In this document: positions 15,654 through 24,015 of the stretch, piece by piece
Layout of the letters: each line of letters begins with the position of its first letter
Numbering within the stretch: position 1 is the first letter of the stretch
Source: JBKECY01 sp047975025
Lineage (GTDB): Bacteria > Bacillota > Clostridia > Lachnospirales > Lachnospiraceae
DNA: 24,581 bases
Assembly: GCA_047975025.1 (NCBI GenBank)
Contig: JBKECY010000051.1
Location: forward strand, 1 to 24,581
Reading direction: 5' to 3'
Translations under genes and position numbers: made by a program
The notes under the pieces: model-generated
Databases searched by the model: none
What the model saw: only the letters and a program-made list of their open reading frames with translations
Told to the model about the DNA's origin: nothing

Positions 15654-16757
15654 TTACTCTACGTATTCTTTATAGTTTTCATATGTGATAGCTGTACCTG
15701 AAATCGTCTTGGTTCCATATGTCTGTCCTTCAGCAATGTTATCTGAATACACTTCTTCAAGTGTCGCCTCGTTGTTTACAACAGACAGTAATCCGTCAAC
15801 CACCGGCTCTGTAAAATCCATTGCTGTATAATATACGGTGGCATACCAGGGTTTTGTTGTACCGCCTTCCCATTCGGGAATTGCCTGCTCACCTCCCAGG
15901 CTCACAAGAATCGAAGTATCTGCTGCGCCCGCTTCTTCGATGGCCCGGCAAGCTCCCAGAGCGTAATCATCCTGTACACCAATAATAATCCATGACGTCA
16001 TATCCGGATGCGCCGCCAGCACCGCACCGGTTTCTGTATATCCACCATCTATATAGTCGTCAGAGCTGGCAGATATATCTGCAATATAATAGTTTTCTTC
16101 GGGTATCTCCGGCATCTTCGCCTTGAGTTCTGTCATTGCCCCTTCATGACGCAGAACCGCATTCTCTGTCAGTGTATTCGTGACAAAAATCACGCCGACT
16201 TTTGAAGTATCACTCAAATCTACTTCTGTTGATTCCCAATTTTCTGCCACCCAGTCGGAGGCTACCGTACCACAGCCTGCCGCATCAAGCACTACACAGG
16301 GAATCAGCCAGTTGCCATCCTCATCCTTCAACGGCAGTGATTCACCAATCATAGGAATTCCTGCATCAGCAGCAATCTCAGCCGCAGCCTGTGCTATACC
16401 CTCATCAGCAATATGCATGAAAATCGCATCGACCCCCTGATTGATTGCGTCATTGAGCTGGTCTAACTGTGTTGCCGAATCACCATCTGCATCAAAGGTA
16501 AGTACTTTAAACCCTTTTTCCTCCCCCAGTGTCTCAAGTGATGATTCAATATTCTGATTCCACTCCGATGCAAGAGATTTCATCATCAGTGCGATGACAA
16601 TCTCTTCGTCTTCTGTTTGGGTCGCCTCGTCAGAAGATGCTGTGTCTGTGCCGGCATTATCTGACGAATCCCCTGCTGACGTTCCTCCGGAACACGCCAC
16701 CATACTAATCATTAAAGCCAGACAAAGAATTGCAGATACCAACTTTCTTGCTTTCAT
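15654..16757 (-). CDS. Sugar-type ABC importer substrate-binding lipoprotein
   Basis: The 367-residue protein starts with a signal peptide ending in lipobox SMVAC (Cys22). An S/D/E/T-rich linker to about residue 52 and a type 1 periplasmic-binding fold follow (IVIALMMKSLASEWNQN near 53-69, DAIFMHIADEG near 112-122, WIIIGVQDDYALGACRAIEE). It is anchored outside the membrane and delivers ligand to the RbsC-type permease. Aromatic and acidic residues are frequent but the ligand cannot be read off. It leads the importer operon, with AAAGGAGGT before its ATG and the LysR-type box upstream. As the most abundant product of such operons it is the best handle for finding the substrate. Confidence 0.9.
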   Translation of the reverse strand: MKARKLVSAILCLALMISMVACSGGTSAGDSSDNAGTDTASSDEATQTEDEEIVIALMMKSLASEWNQNIESSLETLGEEKGFKVLTFDADGDSATQLDQLNDAINQGVDAIFMHIADEGIAQAAAEIAADAGIPMIGESLPLKDEDGNWLIPCVVLDAAGCGTVASDWVAENWESTEVDLSDTSKVGVIFVTNTLTENAVLRHEGAMTELKAKMPEIPEENYYIADISASSDDYIDGGYTETGAVLAAHPDMTSWIIIGVQDDYALGACRAIEEAGAADTSILVSLGGEQAIPEWEGGTTKPWYATVYYTAMDFTEPVVDGLLSVVNNEATLEEVYSDNIAEGQTYGTKTISGTAITYENYKEYVE

Positions 16758-16819
16758 TTCCTAACCTCCTTTTGGAATATCAATATTTGGTTTTTTGTCT
16801 TACTGCTTTCTTGTTCCTA

Positions 16820-16885
16820 AGTGTATCTTGTTTCATGGGGTCAAACAATTCTTTCTGACTTTTAGGGTGATTCCAAATTAGAATA
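16820..16885 (-). promoter_or_regulatory. Promoter with LysR-type box for the ABC importer operon
   Basis: Minus strand: box TATTCTAATTTGGAATC (16885-16869), 20 bp, -35 TTGTTT (16848-16843) preceded by GAA, 17 bp, -10 TACACT (16825-16820). The leader is about 56 nt. The last base of the box deviates from the others. A separate small inverted repeat (AGCACA-N5-TGTGCT, 16929-16945) lies further upstream and has no assigned role. Confidence 0.75.
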
Positions 16886-16981
16886 AACGTACATTTTAAC
16901 TTATTATATTCTGTATTTTTATTCATTTAGCACAAAGTATGTGCTCTATTTTAGTCCATCCATAATTATTTTGTGGGTGTT

Positions 16982-17869
16982 TCACAGTTTATCAAAAGAA
17001 TCCGTAACATATTCGATAAACGCTGAAACTGCATCTGTCATGGCATCCTTTCGGACGATCAGCGTAAGGTTAATAGAACAAGGCTCCTCAAGATGAATGA
17101 TCTTAATTCTGGGGTCATCCATATACTTAATCGACTGGTACATCATCAATGAGACACCCTGTCCATTGGCCACCAGATTCTTAATCGTACTGCTGCGCAC
17201 ATCCAGCACCTGCTCTCTTGGGACAAATCCCGCCCGGCTGCAGGCCTGCCGGCAGCTTTCATACATCCCTGTATTATTCCCCAAAAATAAAAACTTCTCA
17301 TTTTCCGCTTCTTTAAGATCAATCTTGTCATATTTAGCCAGCCAGTTTGCATAATTGGTGACCAATACCAGCTGGTCATCTACCAGCGGGTAGGTCTTAA
17401 AATCTCCTATGGGCAGATAATTATTCCGCAAAAAGGCAATATCTATCTTTCTTTTGGTGAATTCTTCTATGATTGGTACACTGTTCGCTTCTGTCACCCG
17501 CAGACGAATATTTGTGTAATATTCCTGAAACCCGAAGAACATATCCGTCAGTCCATAATGATTCATAACCGGAATCGTCCCCACATTAAGAACTTCTGTA
17601 TGTCCTTGCTCATACTTCTTCATAGTATTCATCATCTTCTGGTATTCCGAAAGTATTTTTTCAGCCGAAATATAAAACTCTTTACCGGCATACGTAATCT
17701 CCAGCTTTTTGGTGTTTCTGTCAAAAAGTTCGACTCTGCCAAGTTCCTGCTCAAGCGCTTTGATTTGTTTCGACAGCGAGGACTGTGAAATAAAGCATTC
17801 TTCTGCCGCTGTTGAAAAGTTCTTGAGTTTTGCAATTGCCATGAAGTACTGGAGTTGTTCTATTGTCAT
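16982..17869 (-). CDS. LysR-family transcriptional regulator of the catabolic locus
   Basis: The 295-residue protein has an N-terminal winged helix (MTIEQLQYFMAIAKLKNFST then AAEECFISQSSLSKQIKALE, about 1-40), a linker helix, and a LysR substrate-binding domain from about 88 to the end. The start at 17869 is favoured by AGGAGG 5 bases upstream. An ATG eight codons earlier has no site. It lies between the UbiD gene and the importer operon, with its own promoter and no box of the 5-7-5 type. Three nearby promoters, and a fourth far to the left, carry a LysR-type T-N11-A palindrome at about -65. This protein is the obvious candidate activator, and its inducer is probably the imported compound or a product of it. 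Confidence 0.93.
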   Translation of the reverse strand: MTIEQLQYFMAIAKLKNFSTAAEECFISQSSLSKQIKALEQELGRVELFDRNTKKLEITYAGKEFYISAEKILSEYQKMMNTMKKYEQGHTEVLNVGTIPVMNHYGLTDMFFGFQEYYTNIRLRVTEANSVPIIEEFTKRKIDIAFLRNNYLPIGDFKTYPLVDDQLVLVTNYANWLAKYDKIDLKEAENEKFLFLGNNTGMYESCRQACSRAGFVPREQVLDVRSSTIKNLVANGQGVSLMMYQSIKYMDDPRIKIIHLEEPCSINLTLIVRKDAMTDAVSAFIEYVTDSFDKL

Positions 17870-17902
17870 ATGCGCCTCCTCGTATAATTCCAATCCGGGT
17901 CA

Positions 17903-17931
17903 AGTATAAAAAGTTACTACACGCAAGCCAA
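17903..17931 (-). promoter_or_regulatory. Promoter of the LysR gene
   Basis: Minus strand: -35 TTGGCT (17931-17926), 17 bp, -10 TATACT (17908-17903), leader about 27 nt. The TATTC-N7-GAATA box is absent, so the regulator appears to be made independently of its target promoters. Confidence 0.6.
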
Positions 17932-17992
17932 CTTGGACACTCTTATAGGAGAAGAATGCCCAAGCAGCTATGTATATCTACCATGTATTGTA

Positions 17993-19459
17993 TTATTCCG
18001 GAACCCATTTCGTATAATCTAATTCCAGAAATTTTGAACGCTCAAACTTAGTTTTCGATGCAAATGGTACAGTGCAGTCGAAGATTGTTTTGCAAGACAT
18101 TCCATTGTCCCGCAAGTTGATATTGTATTCCATTCTCTGTGTCGGATCGAGAGGATGGCAGCGGACTCCGGGTATAAAAATCGTATCTATATCCCCTTGG
18201 TACCGGGTATTGAGTGCCCAGATCACATCACTCATATCAAAGGGATCTACATCTTCATCCACAAGAATGATATGTTTTAATTCGGAAAACGCAGCAAATG
18301 CCAGTAGTGCCGCCTGTCTTTGCCTGCCTTCATCACTTGGCTGGCTTTTTTCAAATTGCAGTACGGCCATGTATTTTCCGCCGCCGCAGGAGGGACAATA
18401 TACATTTTTCAAACGTCCCGGCATGGCTTTTTCCACCATTTGAATGATACTGGCTTCTGTTGGAATCCCTGCCATATTGACATGTTCTTCACTTGGGCCG
18501 ATACAAGTCTGCATGATGGGATTCTTCCTATGCGTTACTGCCTTAACACGTATCAGCGGTACCGATGGATTTGCGGCTCCCGTATAACCGGGAAACTCAG
18601 GCATGGCTTTACCGGAATTTGTAGTCATGTCCTCACGCATATAACTATCCAGTATCAACTCTCCTTCAATGACGTATTCTGCATTTGCTATGCAACGTTC
18701 TGGTATTGTCAGACACTGTGCCAGTTCTACCGGGCTTTTTCGGATAGCACCGGCGGCACACAATTCGTTGTACCCCAGCGGAGTCGTCGGCGGTTCAAAG
18801 CAAGCGGCAATCTCAATCGCCGGGTCCACTCCTATACTGATAGAAATCGGAAGCGGCTCTCCCCGCTTTTCAGCTTTTTCACGGAACACGCCCAAATGTC
18901 TGGCTCCGGGTACAAAATACATAGAAATCGTATCCTTGGTCTGCAGACAGAGGCGGTGAATCGTAACGTCTGACTCCTCAGTCTCCGGATCAGAAGCATA
19001 GCACATGCCCATCGTAATGTAAGGTCCCGCATCTTCCGGTGTATTAGTCGGCGCCGGCAGCAGTTTTCGGATATCAAATCCGGGCTCGTCCGCATAGTGT
19101 ACGATTTCCTGACACTCTGCTTTCTCATGCTGCAGCACAACTGGCTGGATAGGGTGCTGTACCGCATTTTTCAGCAAAAATCCCAGATTTTCCGGCTGCT
19201 CATCCAGCAGCAGCCCCACCCGTTTTCTGGATGCAAGCAGGCCGATCAGGACTCTGGCTTCTTCGTGCCCCGTAACTGAATTGAACATAAGTGCCGGTCC
19301 CTCTTTTGTGGGACGTTTTACAGTACCGCCAGCTCCCACATAACGGTAGATTCCGGAAATTTCCGCATGCGGTTTGACCGGTACGTCCGTCTCAATGTAT
19401 TGCCCGGATACGGTCTTTAACTTTTCTATAGCGCTTCGCAAACTATTTTTTTCTGTCAT
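17993..19459 (-). CDS. UbiD-family prenyl-FMN-dependent decarboxylase, LpdC-like
   Basis: The 488-residue protein spans the whole UbiD family length. Arg169 (TIHRL), Glu288 in AMPEFPGY, the segment NPIMQTCIGPSEEHV near 313-327, and VDEDVDPFDMSDVIWALNTR mark the prFMN- and metal-binding site and active site. The active-site loop lacks the usual EGPFGE: the first Glu is Gly283, while the second is Glu288. The C-terminus (SCKTIFDCTVPFA, then KFERSKFLELD...W.PE) closely resembles gallate decarboxylase LpdC as I remember it. It probably decarboxylates a hydroxybenzoate-like acid reversibly in the cytoplasm. It is the last gene of the ubiX-ALDH-URO-D-ADH-ubiD unit. The name ubiD is not used because a role in ubiquinone synthesis is unlikely. 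Confidence 0.9.
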   Translation of the reverse strand: MTEKNSLRSAIEKLKTVSGQYIETDVPVKPHAEISGIYRYVGAGGTVKRPTKEGPALMFNSVTGHEEARVLIGLLASRKRVGLLLDEQPENLGFLLKNAVQHPIQPVVLQHEKAECQEIVHYADEPGFDIRKLLPAPTNTPEDAGPYITMGMCYASDPETEESDVTIHRLCLQTKDTISMYFVPGARHLGVFREKAEKRGEPLPISISIGVDPAIEIAACFEPPTTPLGYNELCAAGAIRKSPVELAQCLTIPERCIANAEYVIEGELILDSYMREDMTTNSGKAMPEFPGYTGAANPSVPLIRVKAVTHRKNPIMQTCIGPSEEHVNMAGIPTEASIIQMVEKAMPGRLKNVYCPSCGGGKYMAVLQFEKSQPSDEGRQRQAALLAFAAFSELKHIILVDEDVDPFDMSDVIWALNTRYQGDIDTIFIPGVRCHPLDPTQRMEYNINLRDNGMSCKTIFDCTVPFASKTKFERSKFLELDYTKWVPE

Positions 19460-19500
19460 ACATACCTCACTTCTTTTATGGTTTCTCCCACCCTGCTCCC

Positions 19501-20688
19501 CTAGCTTCTGATTGCAAATTCTTTGTCTGTACCGCGATACATTGTTTTTAAATATAAGATCCGCATATCTTTTGGTGTCGTAAGGCGTGGGCAGTGCAGC
19601 CAGATTTTAGTCTTTTGTGCATCCTCAATCATTTCATCAAGATGCTCTTCTCCGATTCCCATCTCTGACAGATTCTGCGGCAGCCCCAGACGTTCATTAA
19701 GTTTAATCAGATACGTAATCAGCATATCTGTCTCAAAATCTTCCGTATGGCTGTGTCCTGTACGCAGAAGATTATAAATTTTCTTGTATTTTCCGCGATC
19801 TGCGATGGCGTTAAATTCCATTGTTGTAGGAAACAGCAGTGCATTGGCAAGGCCATGTGGCACATGATAAAAGCCGGTCAAAGGATGTGACAGTGCATGG
19901 GCCTGATTCGGCAGGCACAAGGACAGGGTGATACCGGCCAGAGTACTTCCCATCAGCATATCGGCAGCCGCCTCCAGATCTGCACGATTCGCAACAAATC
20001 GAGGAAGCGCCGGTCCGATAAGTTCCATCGCTTTTTCAGCAACCGCATCTGAAAACGGAGTTGCCAAATCACTTAAATAGCATTCGACCGCATGGATGAG
20101 TGCGTCCATTCCCGTTGCGGCTGCGACACCTGCCGGCAGCGTAGTGATCAGTTCCGGGTCAAGCAGTGCTACCGCCGGAAGCAGTTTATCATTTAAAATG
20201 ACCATTTTATATTTATTCTCATCAGTGATAACGATATTTCTGGTAACCTCACTCCCTGTTCCTGCCGTTGTAGGGATGGCAATTACCGGGATGGACTCAT
20301 GCTCTACCGGCAGATAATACCCCCAATAGTCATTGATTCTCTTGCCGCTGCGTCCTACCAGTGCGGCCCCCTTTGCGGTATCCATAGAGCTGCCGCCACC
20401 TACTGCGACAACACAATCTACGTTCTCCTCCACAATCATGGCAACTACTTTTTCCACTACCCAGCATCCGGGATCAGGTTCCACCTCGGTAAAGGTGACA
20501 AACGGATAGCCCGCCTCTTGCACAATGGCTTCCACTCTTGCCGTAATTCCGGCTTTGACAAGTCCCGGGTCCGACACAATGAGAATCTTTGTCCCTGACA
20601 ATTGCTTAATGTATGCACCCAGTTCATTGACCAGGCCTGCGCCAAATTCTAAATCTTGTTTTACTGAAAAGCTATGTTTGTTAATCAT
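19501..20688 (-). CDS. Iron-containing alcohol dehydrogenase
   Basis: The 395-residue group III dehydrogenase has the NAD(P)-binding motif GGGSSMDTAKG (97-107). The four metal ligands align with FucO: Asp195, His199, His264 and His278, in GMDALIHA and HALSHPLTGFYHVPHG. All are present, so it should be active with Fe2+ or Zn2+. It would interconvert an alcohol and an aldehyde. With the aldehyde dehydrogenase in the same operon this gives an alcohol-aldehyde-acid route feeding the UbiD decarboxylase. GGGAGGA precedes the ATG. The gap to the UbiD gene is 41 bases. Confidence 0.92.
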   Translation of the reverse strand: MINKHSFSVKQDLEFGAGLVNELGAYIKQLSGTKILIVSDPGLVKAGITARVEAIVQEAGYPFVTFTEVEPDPGCWVVEKVVAMIVEENVDCVVAVGGGSSMDTAKGAALVGRSGKRINDYWGYYLPVEHESIPVIAIPTTAGTGSEVTRNIVITDENKYKMVILNDKLLPAVALLDPELITTLPAGVAAATGMDALIHAVECYLSDLATPFSDAVAEKAMELIGPALPRFVANRADLEAAADMLMGSTLAGITLSLCLPNQAHALSHPLTGFYHVPHGLANALLFPTTMEFNAIADRGKYKKIYNLLRTGHSHTEDFETDMLITYLIKLNERLGLPQNLSEMGIGEEHLDEMIEDAQKTKIWLHCPRLTTPKDMRILYLKTMYRGTDKEFAIRS

Positions 20689-20741
20689 ACGTACATCCTC
20701 CCACTTACATCACTTCTGTTTGTGTTATTTGATCGTTTATT

Positions 20742-21719
20742 TTAGTTTGTACCACGCAGTGCTTTCTCTCTTTCAGGTGCAACAATGTTCCAATATTCAT
20801 CCATATATACTTCCGGATGTACACAGAAAAAAGATCTCCATGCAACGAAACTGCCTCCCGGTGCCAGTTCGGTCAGAACCCGCCGCACTTCTGCTCTGGT
20901 TTCTTCCTCACTGCATCCCTCCCGGTCAAGAATTCTCACATTGTCAAAACCGCCGAGGAACGTGATTTTGTCCCCGTATTTTGCTTTTAATTCTTCCGGA
21001 TCATTCATGACCTGCACCGGATGTACCGCATCAGCCCCCAATGCAACAATGTCTGCAAAGATGGGTTTATAGTAACCGCACCCATGCAAAATATAATACA
21101 GTCCGCATTCATGCGCTGTGTCAATCATGCGTTTCAATTGCGGCTTAATGAGTTCACGAAACACATCCGGACCAAACATCATAGATTCCTTCGCCCCATA
21201 GTCATCAAAAATCATAATGGCATCCGGTTTATAGTATTTCGCAATATGCCGAATCAGCTCAATGCGGTAATCTGTGAATTTCTCAAACCACCCCTGCATT
21301 TCTTCCGGGTCTGCGAGTAAGGCACACAGCACATCTTCAAATCCCATCATCATATGAGCACGTTCGAACATACCATTAAAGAGCTGAACAATCGAGAACC
21401 GGTTCTCACGATCCCAACCGGAAGTATCACGCTTGGCTGCGGCTTCCCAATCCCTGTGTTCGAGATCTGGAAATGGCAGGTCATGCCAATCTTCAATCTC
21501 CTTAAGCCGCTGCGTCCCCGGCCGCATGATAGGTCCCTTGGCCTCCTCGTTATAAATATATTCCACGCCGAACTCATCAAATCCGCTGTCTCTGCCTTCG
21601 TACCGCTCCATAACAGCAGACTGAAGTACTATGTCACAGTCTGTTACACTGTTTGGTATCCAGTACGGAACCGTATGCTGCATAGCCAAAATAACATTAT
21701 CTCTTGCTTTAATTTCCAT
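20742..21719 (-). CDS. Uroporphyrinogen decarboxylase-fold protein (methyltransferase-like)
   Basis: The 325-residue protein of the URO-D superfamily has a TIM-barrel layout: AIMIFDDYG near 167-175, LYYILHGCGYYKPI at 207-220, and GADAVHPVQ at 228-236. The His212-x-Cys214 pair matches the first two zinc ligands of MtaA/CmuA-type methyltransferases, which move methyl groups to or from corrinoid proteins. The third ligand expected near the C-terminus is unclear (a Cys occurs in FFCVHPEV). True haem-pathway HemE is unlikely given the context. A role in O-demethylation of a methoxylated aromatic is attractive, but no corrinoid protein or activase gene is in the window. It is cotranscribed with ALDH (21-base gap). 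Confidence 0.8.
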   Translation of the reverse strand: MEIKARDNVILAMQHTVPYWIPNSVTDCDIVLQSAVMERYEGRDSGFDEFGVEYIYNEEAKGPIMRPGTQRLKEIEDWHDLPFPDLEHRDWEAAAKRDTSGWDRENRFSIVQLFNGMFERAHMMMGFEDVLCALLADPEEMQGWFEKFTDYRIELIRHIAKYYKPDAIMIFDDYGAKESMMFGPDVFRELIKPQLKRMIDTAHECGLYYILHGCGYYKPIFADIVALGADAVHPVQVMNDPEELKAKYGDKITFLGGFDNVRILDREGCSEEETRAEVRRVLTELAPGGSFVAWRSFFCVHPEVYMDEYWNIVAPEREKALRGTN

Positions 21720-21740
21720 ACTGCAACGCTCCTTTCGGTG

Positions 21741-23243
21741 CTATTCCGACAAAAAACCTTTGAGTACAATCACTTTCTCACGCACCATTTCCCCTAATGT
21801 GGCAAAGCCCTCTTTTCCCTGACCGCTTAACTTATAGCCGCCAAATGGCTGCATCATGTTTCTGTAAGTTCCTGTGCCATTGACTACAACACCACCCGAT
21901 TCGATTTTCCTGGCAAAGTACATTCCCTTTTTCCAATCTCTGGTCATGACACAGCCCGAAAGTCCGAATTGGCTGCTGTTCGCAATTTCTATTGCCTCCT
22001 CTGGTGTATCGAACCCTATAATAGGAAGTACCGGACCAAAGATTTCCATATCTTTTGCCACATCCATATCCTTAGTTACATCTGTCAGCACTGTGGGTTC
22101 TATGAATGAGCCATGCCGCTTGCCGCCATGCAAAACCCTGGCTCCCTGCGCCAGTGTATGCTGTATCTGCTCTTCGACGGTACGCGCCGCACTTTCTGAA
22201 ATCAGACTGTTCATCAGCATCTTCCCGGGTTTTAGATCCGTAAATTCCTTGTCTGCATATATGTCCAGTTCCTGCTCAATATCCATATCAAATCCCATCT
22301 CGATCTTCTGTACAACACGTAAGGCTGCCTCGGTAAACTTCTCTTTGACGGAGTTTTGCACCAGAAAGCGCTTAGGTGCTATACAAACCTGACCTGCCGA
22401 GTTCATGCGCCAGGAGGCCGCTTCTATCCCTGCCGCTTCCACATCTGCATCCTCCAGTACTATAAACGGATCATTTCCGCCCAGTTCCAGTGCGCATGGT
22501 GCCAGACGCTTTGCCAGAATTTCTGCGATATGCAGCCCGACATCCGTGCTCCCGGTCAGAGTAACCGCATCTATCCTGGGATCTTCGACCATCCAGTCGC
22601 CCATCTGTGCGCCGCTGCCCGTAACAACCTGTAATGCATCTTTGGGAACTCCCGCCTCCCAGAAGAGATGGATCAGTTTCATAAGTGCCAACGGATTACT
22701 GGTCGGCGGTTTCACAATGACCGCATTGCCTGCCGCCAAAGCCGGTGCCACTTTATAGCCAAATAACATCAGCGGCGCATTAAACGGCACAATTGCCAGA
22801 ACAGTGCCAACCGGTTCATATACGACCATCTGCAAATCATGTTCTGTCTTTCCGTCATGCCCCGGCTCGGTGCCGGGTACCAGCAGTGATCCATCGTAAC
22901 GCTTTGCCGTCTCCAGATAGCCGCGAAACAATCCCGGGATTCCCTGCCATTGGAACAGTGCATTGCGCATACTGCATCCGCTTTCTTTCATCAGAGTTCC
23001 CAGGATATCCCGTTTGTGCTCATTCATTAATTCGAAAAATACTTCATATATCTTTTCTTTGTCTTTTAGAGGTACTCGACTCCATTTTGCAAGCCCGCGT
23101 TTGGAAGCGGCCAGCGCCCTGTCAACATCTTGTTTTGAAGCCTGCGGAATTGTATCCACGACCTCATTCGTTACTGGATTTTTCACTTCGATTGTCCGTC
23201 CGTCATAGGCATCTGTGAGTTCTCCGTCAATCAACATTTTCAT
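21741..23243 (-). CDS. NAD(P)-dependent aldehyde dehydrogenase
   Basis: The 500-residue protein has a full ALDH fold with catalytic Cys287 (SAGQVCIAP), general base Glu253 (LELGGNDPF), Asn154 (VPFNAP), cofactor-binding Lys178 (VKPPTSN) and the EIFGP motif near 384. It should oxidise an aldehyde to its acid in the cytoplasm. No CoA-acylating features are evident. As second gene after ubiX it probably supplies the carboxylic acid that the UbiD enzyme decarboxylates, for example an aromatic aldehyde to benzoate step. The specificity is inference. AAAGGAG precedes the ATG. An alternative start two codons later cannot be excluded. Confidence 0.93.
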   Translation of the reverse strand: MKMLIDGELTDAYDGRTIEVKNPVTNEVVDTIPQASKQDVDRALAASKRGLAKWSRVPLKDKEKIYEVFFELMNEHKRDILGTLMKESGCSMRNALFQWQGIPGLFRGYLETAKRYDGSLLVPGTEPGHDGKTEHDLQMVVYEPVGTVLAIVPFNAPLMLFGYKVAPALAAGNAVIVKPPTSNPLALMKLIHLFWEAGVPKDALQVVTGSGAQMGDWMVEDPRIDAVTLTGSTDVGLHIAEILAKRLAPCALELGGNDPFIVLEDADVEAAGIEAASWRMNSAGQVCIAPKRFLVQNSVKEKFTEAALRVVQKIEMGFDMDIEQELDIYADKEFTDLKPGKMLMNSLISESAARTVEEQIQHTLAQGARVLHGGKRHGSFIEPTVLTDVTKDMDVAKDMEIFGPVLPIIGFDTPEEAIEIANSSQFGLSGCVMTRDWKKGMYFARKIESGGVVVNGTGTYRNMMQPFGGYKLSGQGKEGFATLGEMVREKVIVLKGFLSE

Positions 23244-23301
23244 CTCTTTGTTACTCCTTTCTTAGACTGTCAAATTCTACTCTATCTACTGTATCTCCTA
23301 C

Positions 23302-23868
23302 TTAACTTTTCCAGCGCTTATATCCAGTTGGTTCTATACCGAATCGCTCCAGACTTTTGCAAGCTATGTGATGTACCATGTCCTCAATCTGACGCGGCTT
23401 ATTATAGAATGTCATCATCATGGGCAGGATTTCCGCCCCTGCATTAGACAACTCCAGTAAATTTTTCAGATGAATGCTGCTAAACGGACTTTCACGAATG
23501 ACCAGTACCAGCTTTCTTTTCTCCTTTAGAACGACATCTGCCGCTCGAAGCAGAAGCGAATCGCTGTAACCTACGGCGATACCGGCTGCTGTCTTCATAC
23601 TGCATGGGACAATCAGCATCCCTTCTGTTTTGTAGCTTCCACTCGCAATTGCAGCTCCAATATCTTCCGTATTGTACACGCAGTCAGCAAGACTTTGAAT
23701 TTCATCCACACTGAGTGAACTCTCATATTCTATTGTGACCCTGCCACTTTTCGAGATTACCAGATGGCTTTCGTACATTGTTTCCTGCCGAATCATTTTA
23801 AGTACTTCAATCGCCACAGGAATTCCACTGGCACCGCTGATACCAACCACAATTCGTCTTTTATTCAA
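23302..23868 (-). CDS. ubiX: UbiX-family flavin prenyltransferase (LpdB-like)
   Basis: The 188-residue protein has the full UbiX length and motifs: VGISGASGIPVAIEVL (8-23) for FMN, VISKSG near 37-42, VPCSMKTAAGIAVGYSDSLL near 87-106, and RESPFSSIHLKN near 125-136. It prenylates FMN to make the cofactor that UbiD enzymes need. The start is TTG at 23868, since no ATG lies before the first strand and GGAGGG is 8 bases upstream. It is the first gene of the five-gene unit ending in the UbiD gene, under the LysR-type box, so cofactor maker and user are induced together. Confidence 0.93.
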   Translation of the reverse strand: MNKRRIVVGISGASGIPVAIEVLKMIRQETMYESHLVISKSGRVTIEYESSLSVDEIQSLADCVYNTEDIGAAIASGSYKTEGMLIVPCSMKTAAGIAVGYSDSLLLRAADVVLKEKRKLVLVIRESPFSSIHLKNLLELSNAGAEILPMMMTFYNKPRQIEDMVHHIACKSLERFGIEPTGYKRWKS

Positions 23869-23900
23869 CTCTGATACCCTCCAGCTCTTTTTTCTTTTTT

Positions 23901-23966
23901 ATTATGCACTTTTTAGTTATATTATTCAATTCAGTTTTTAATTTTATCTTATTCCACAAATGAATA
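23901..23966 (-). promoter_or_regulatory. Promoter with LysR-type box for the ubiX-ubiD unit
   Basis: Minus strand: box TATTCATTTGTGGAATA (23966-23950), 20 bp, -35 TTGAAT (23929-23924) preceded by GAA, 17 bp, -10 CATAAT (23906-23901). The leader is about 26 nt. The box also lies upstream of the divergent LpdD-like gene and could serve both. On the plus strand a TACACT (23988-23993) is a possible -10 without a good -35, which would fit activator dependence. Confidence 0.75.
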
Positions 23967-24015
23967 GCATGTTTTATGTATTTGTTCTACACTTTTGTAT
24001 GAAAGGAGTGCTATT

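Noticed and set aside
16929..16945. Inverted repeat AGCACA-N5-TGTGCT after the LysR gene
   Set aside because: The stem is short and has no U-tract for a terminator, and no second copy was seen to support an operator.
18320..18973. Long open frame on the plus strand (217 codons) opposite the UbiD gene
   Set aside because: It lies wholly inside the well-supported UbiD gene, has no ribosome binding site and no recognisable domain. Several similar antisense frames opposite other genes were left out for the same reason.
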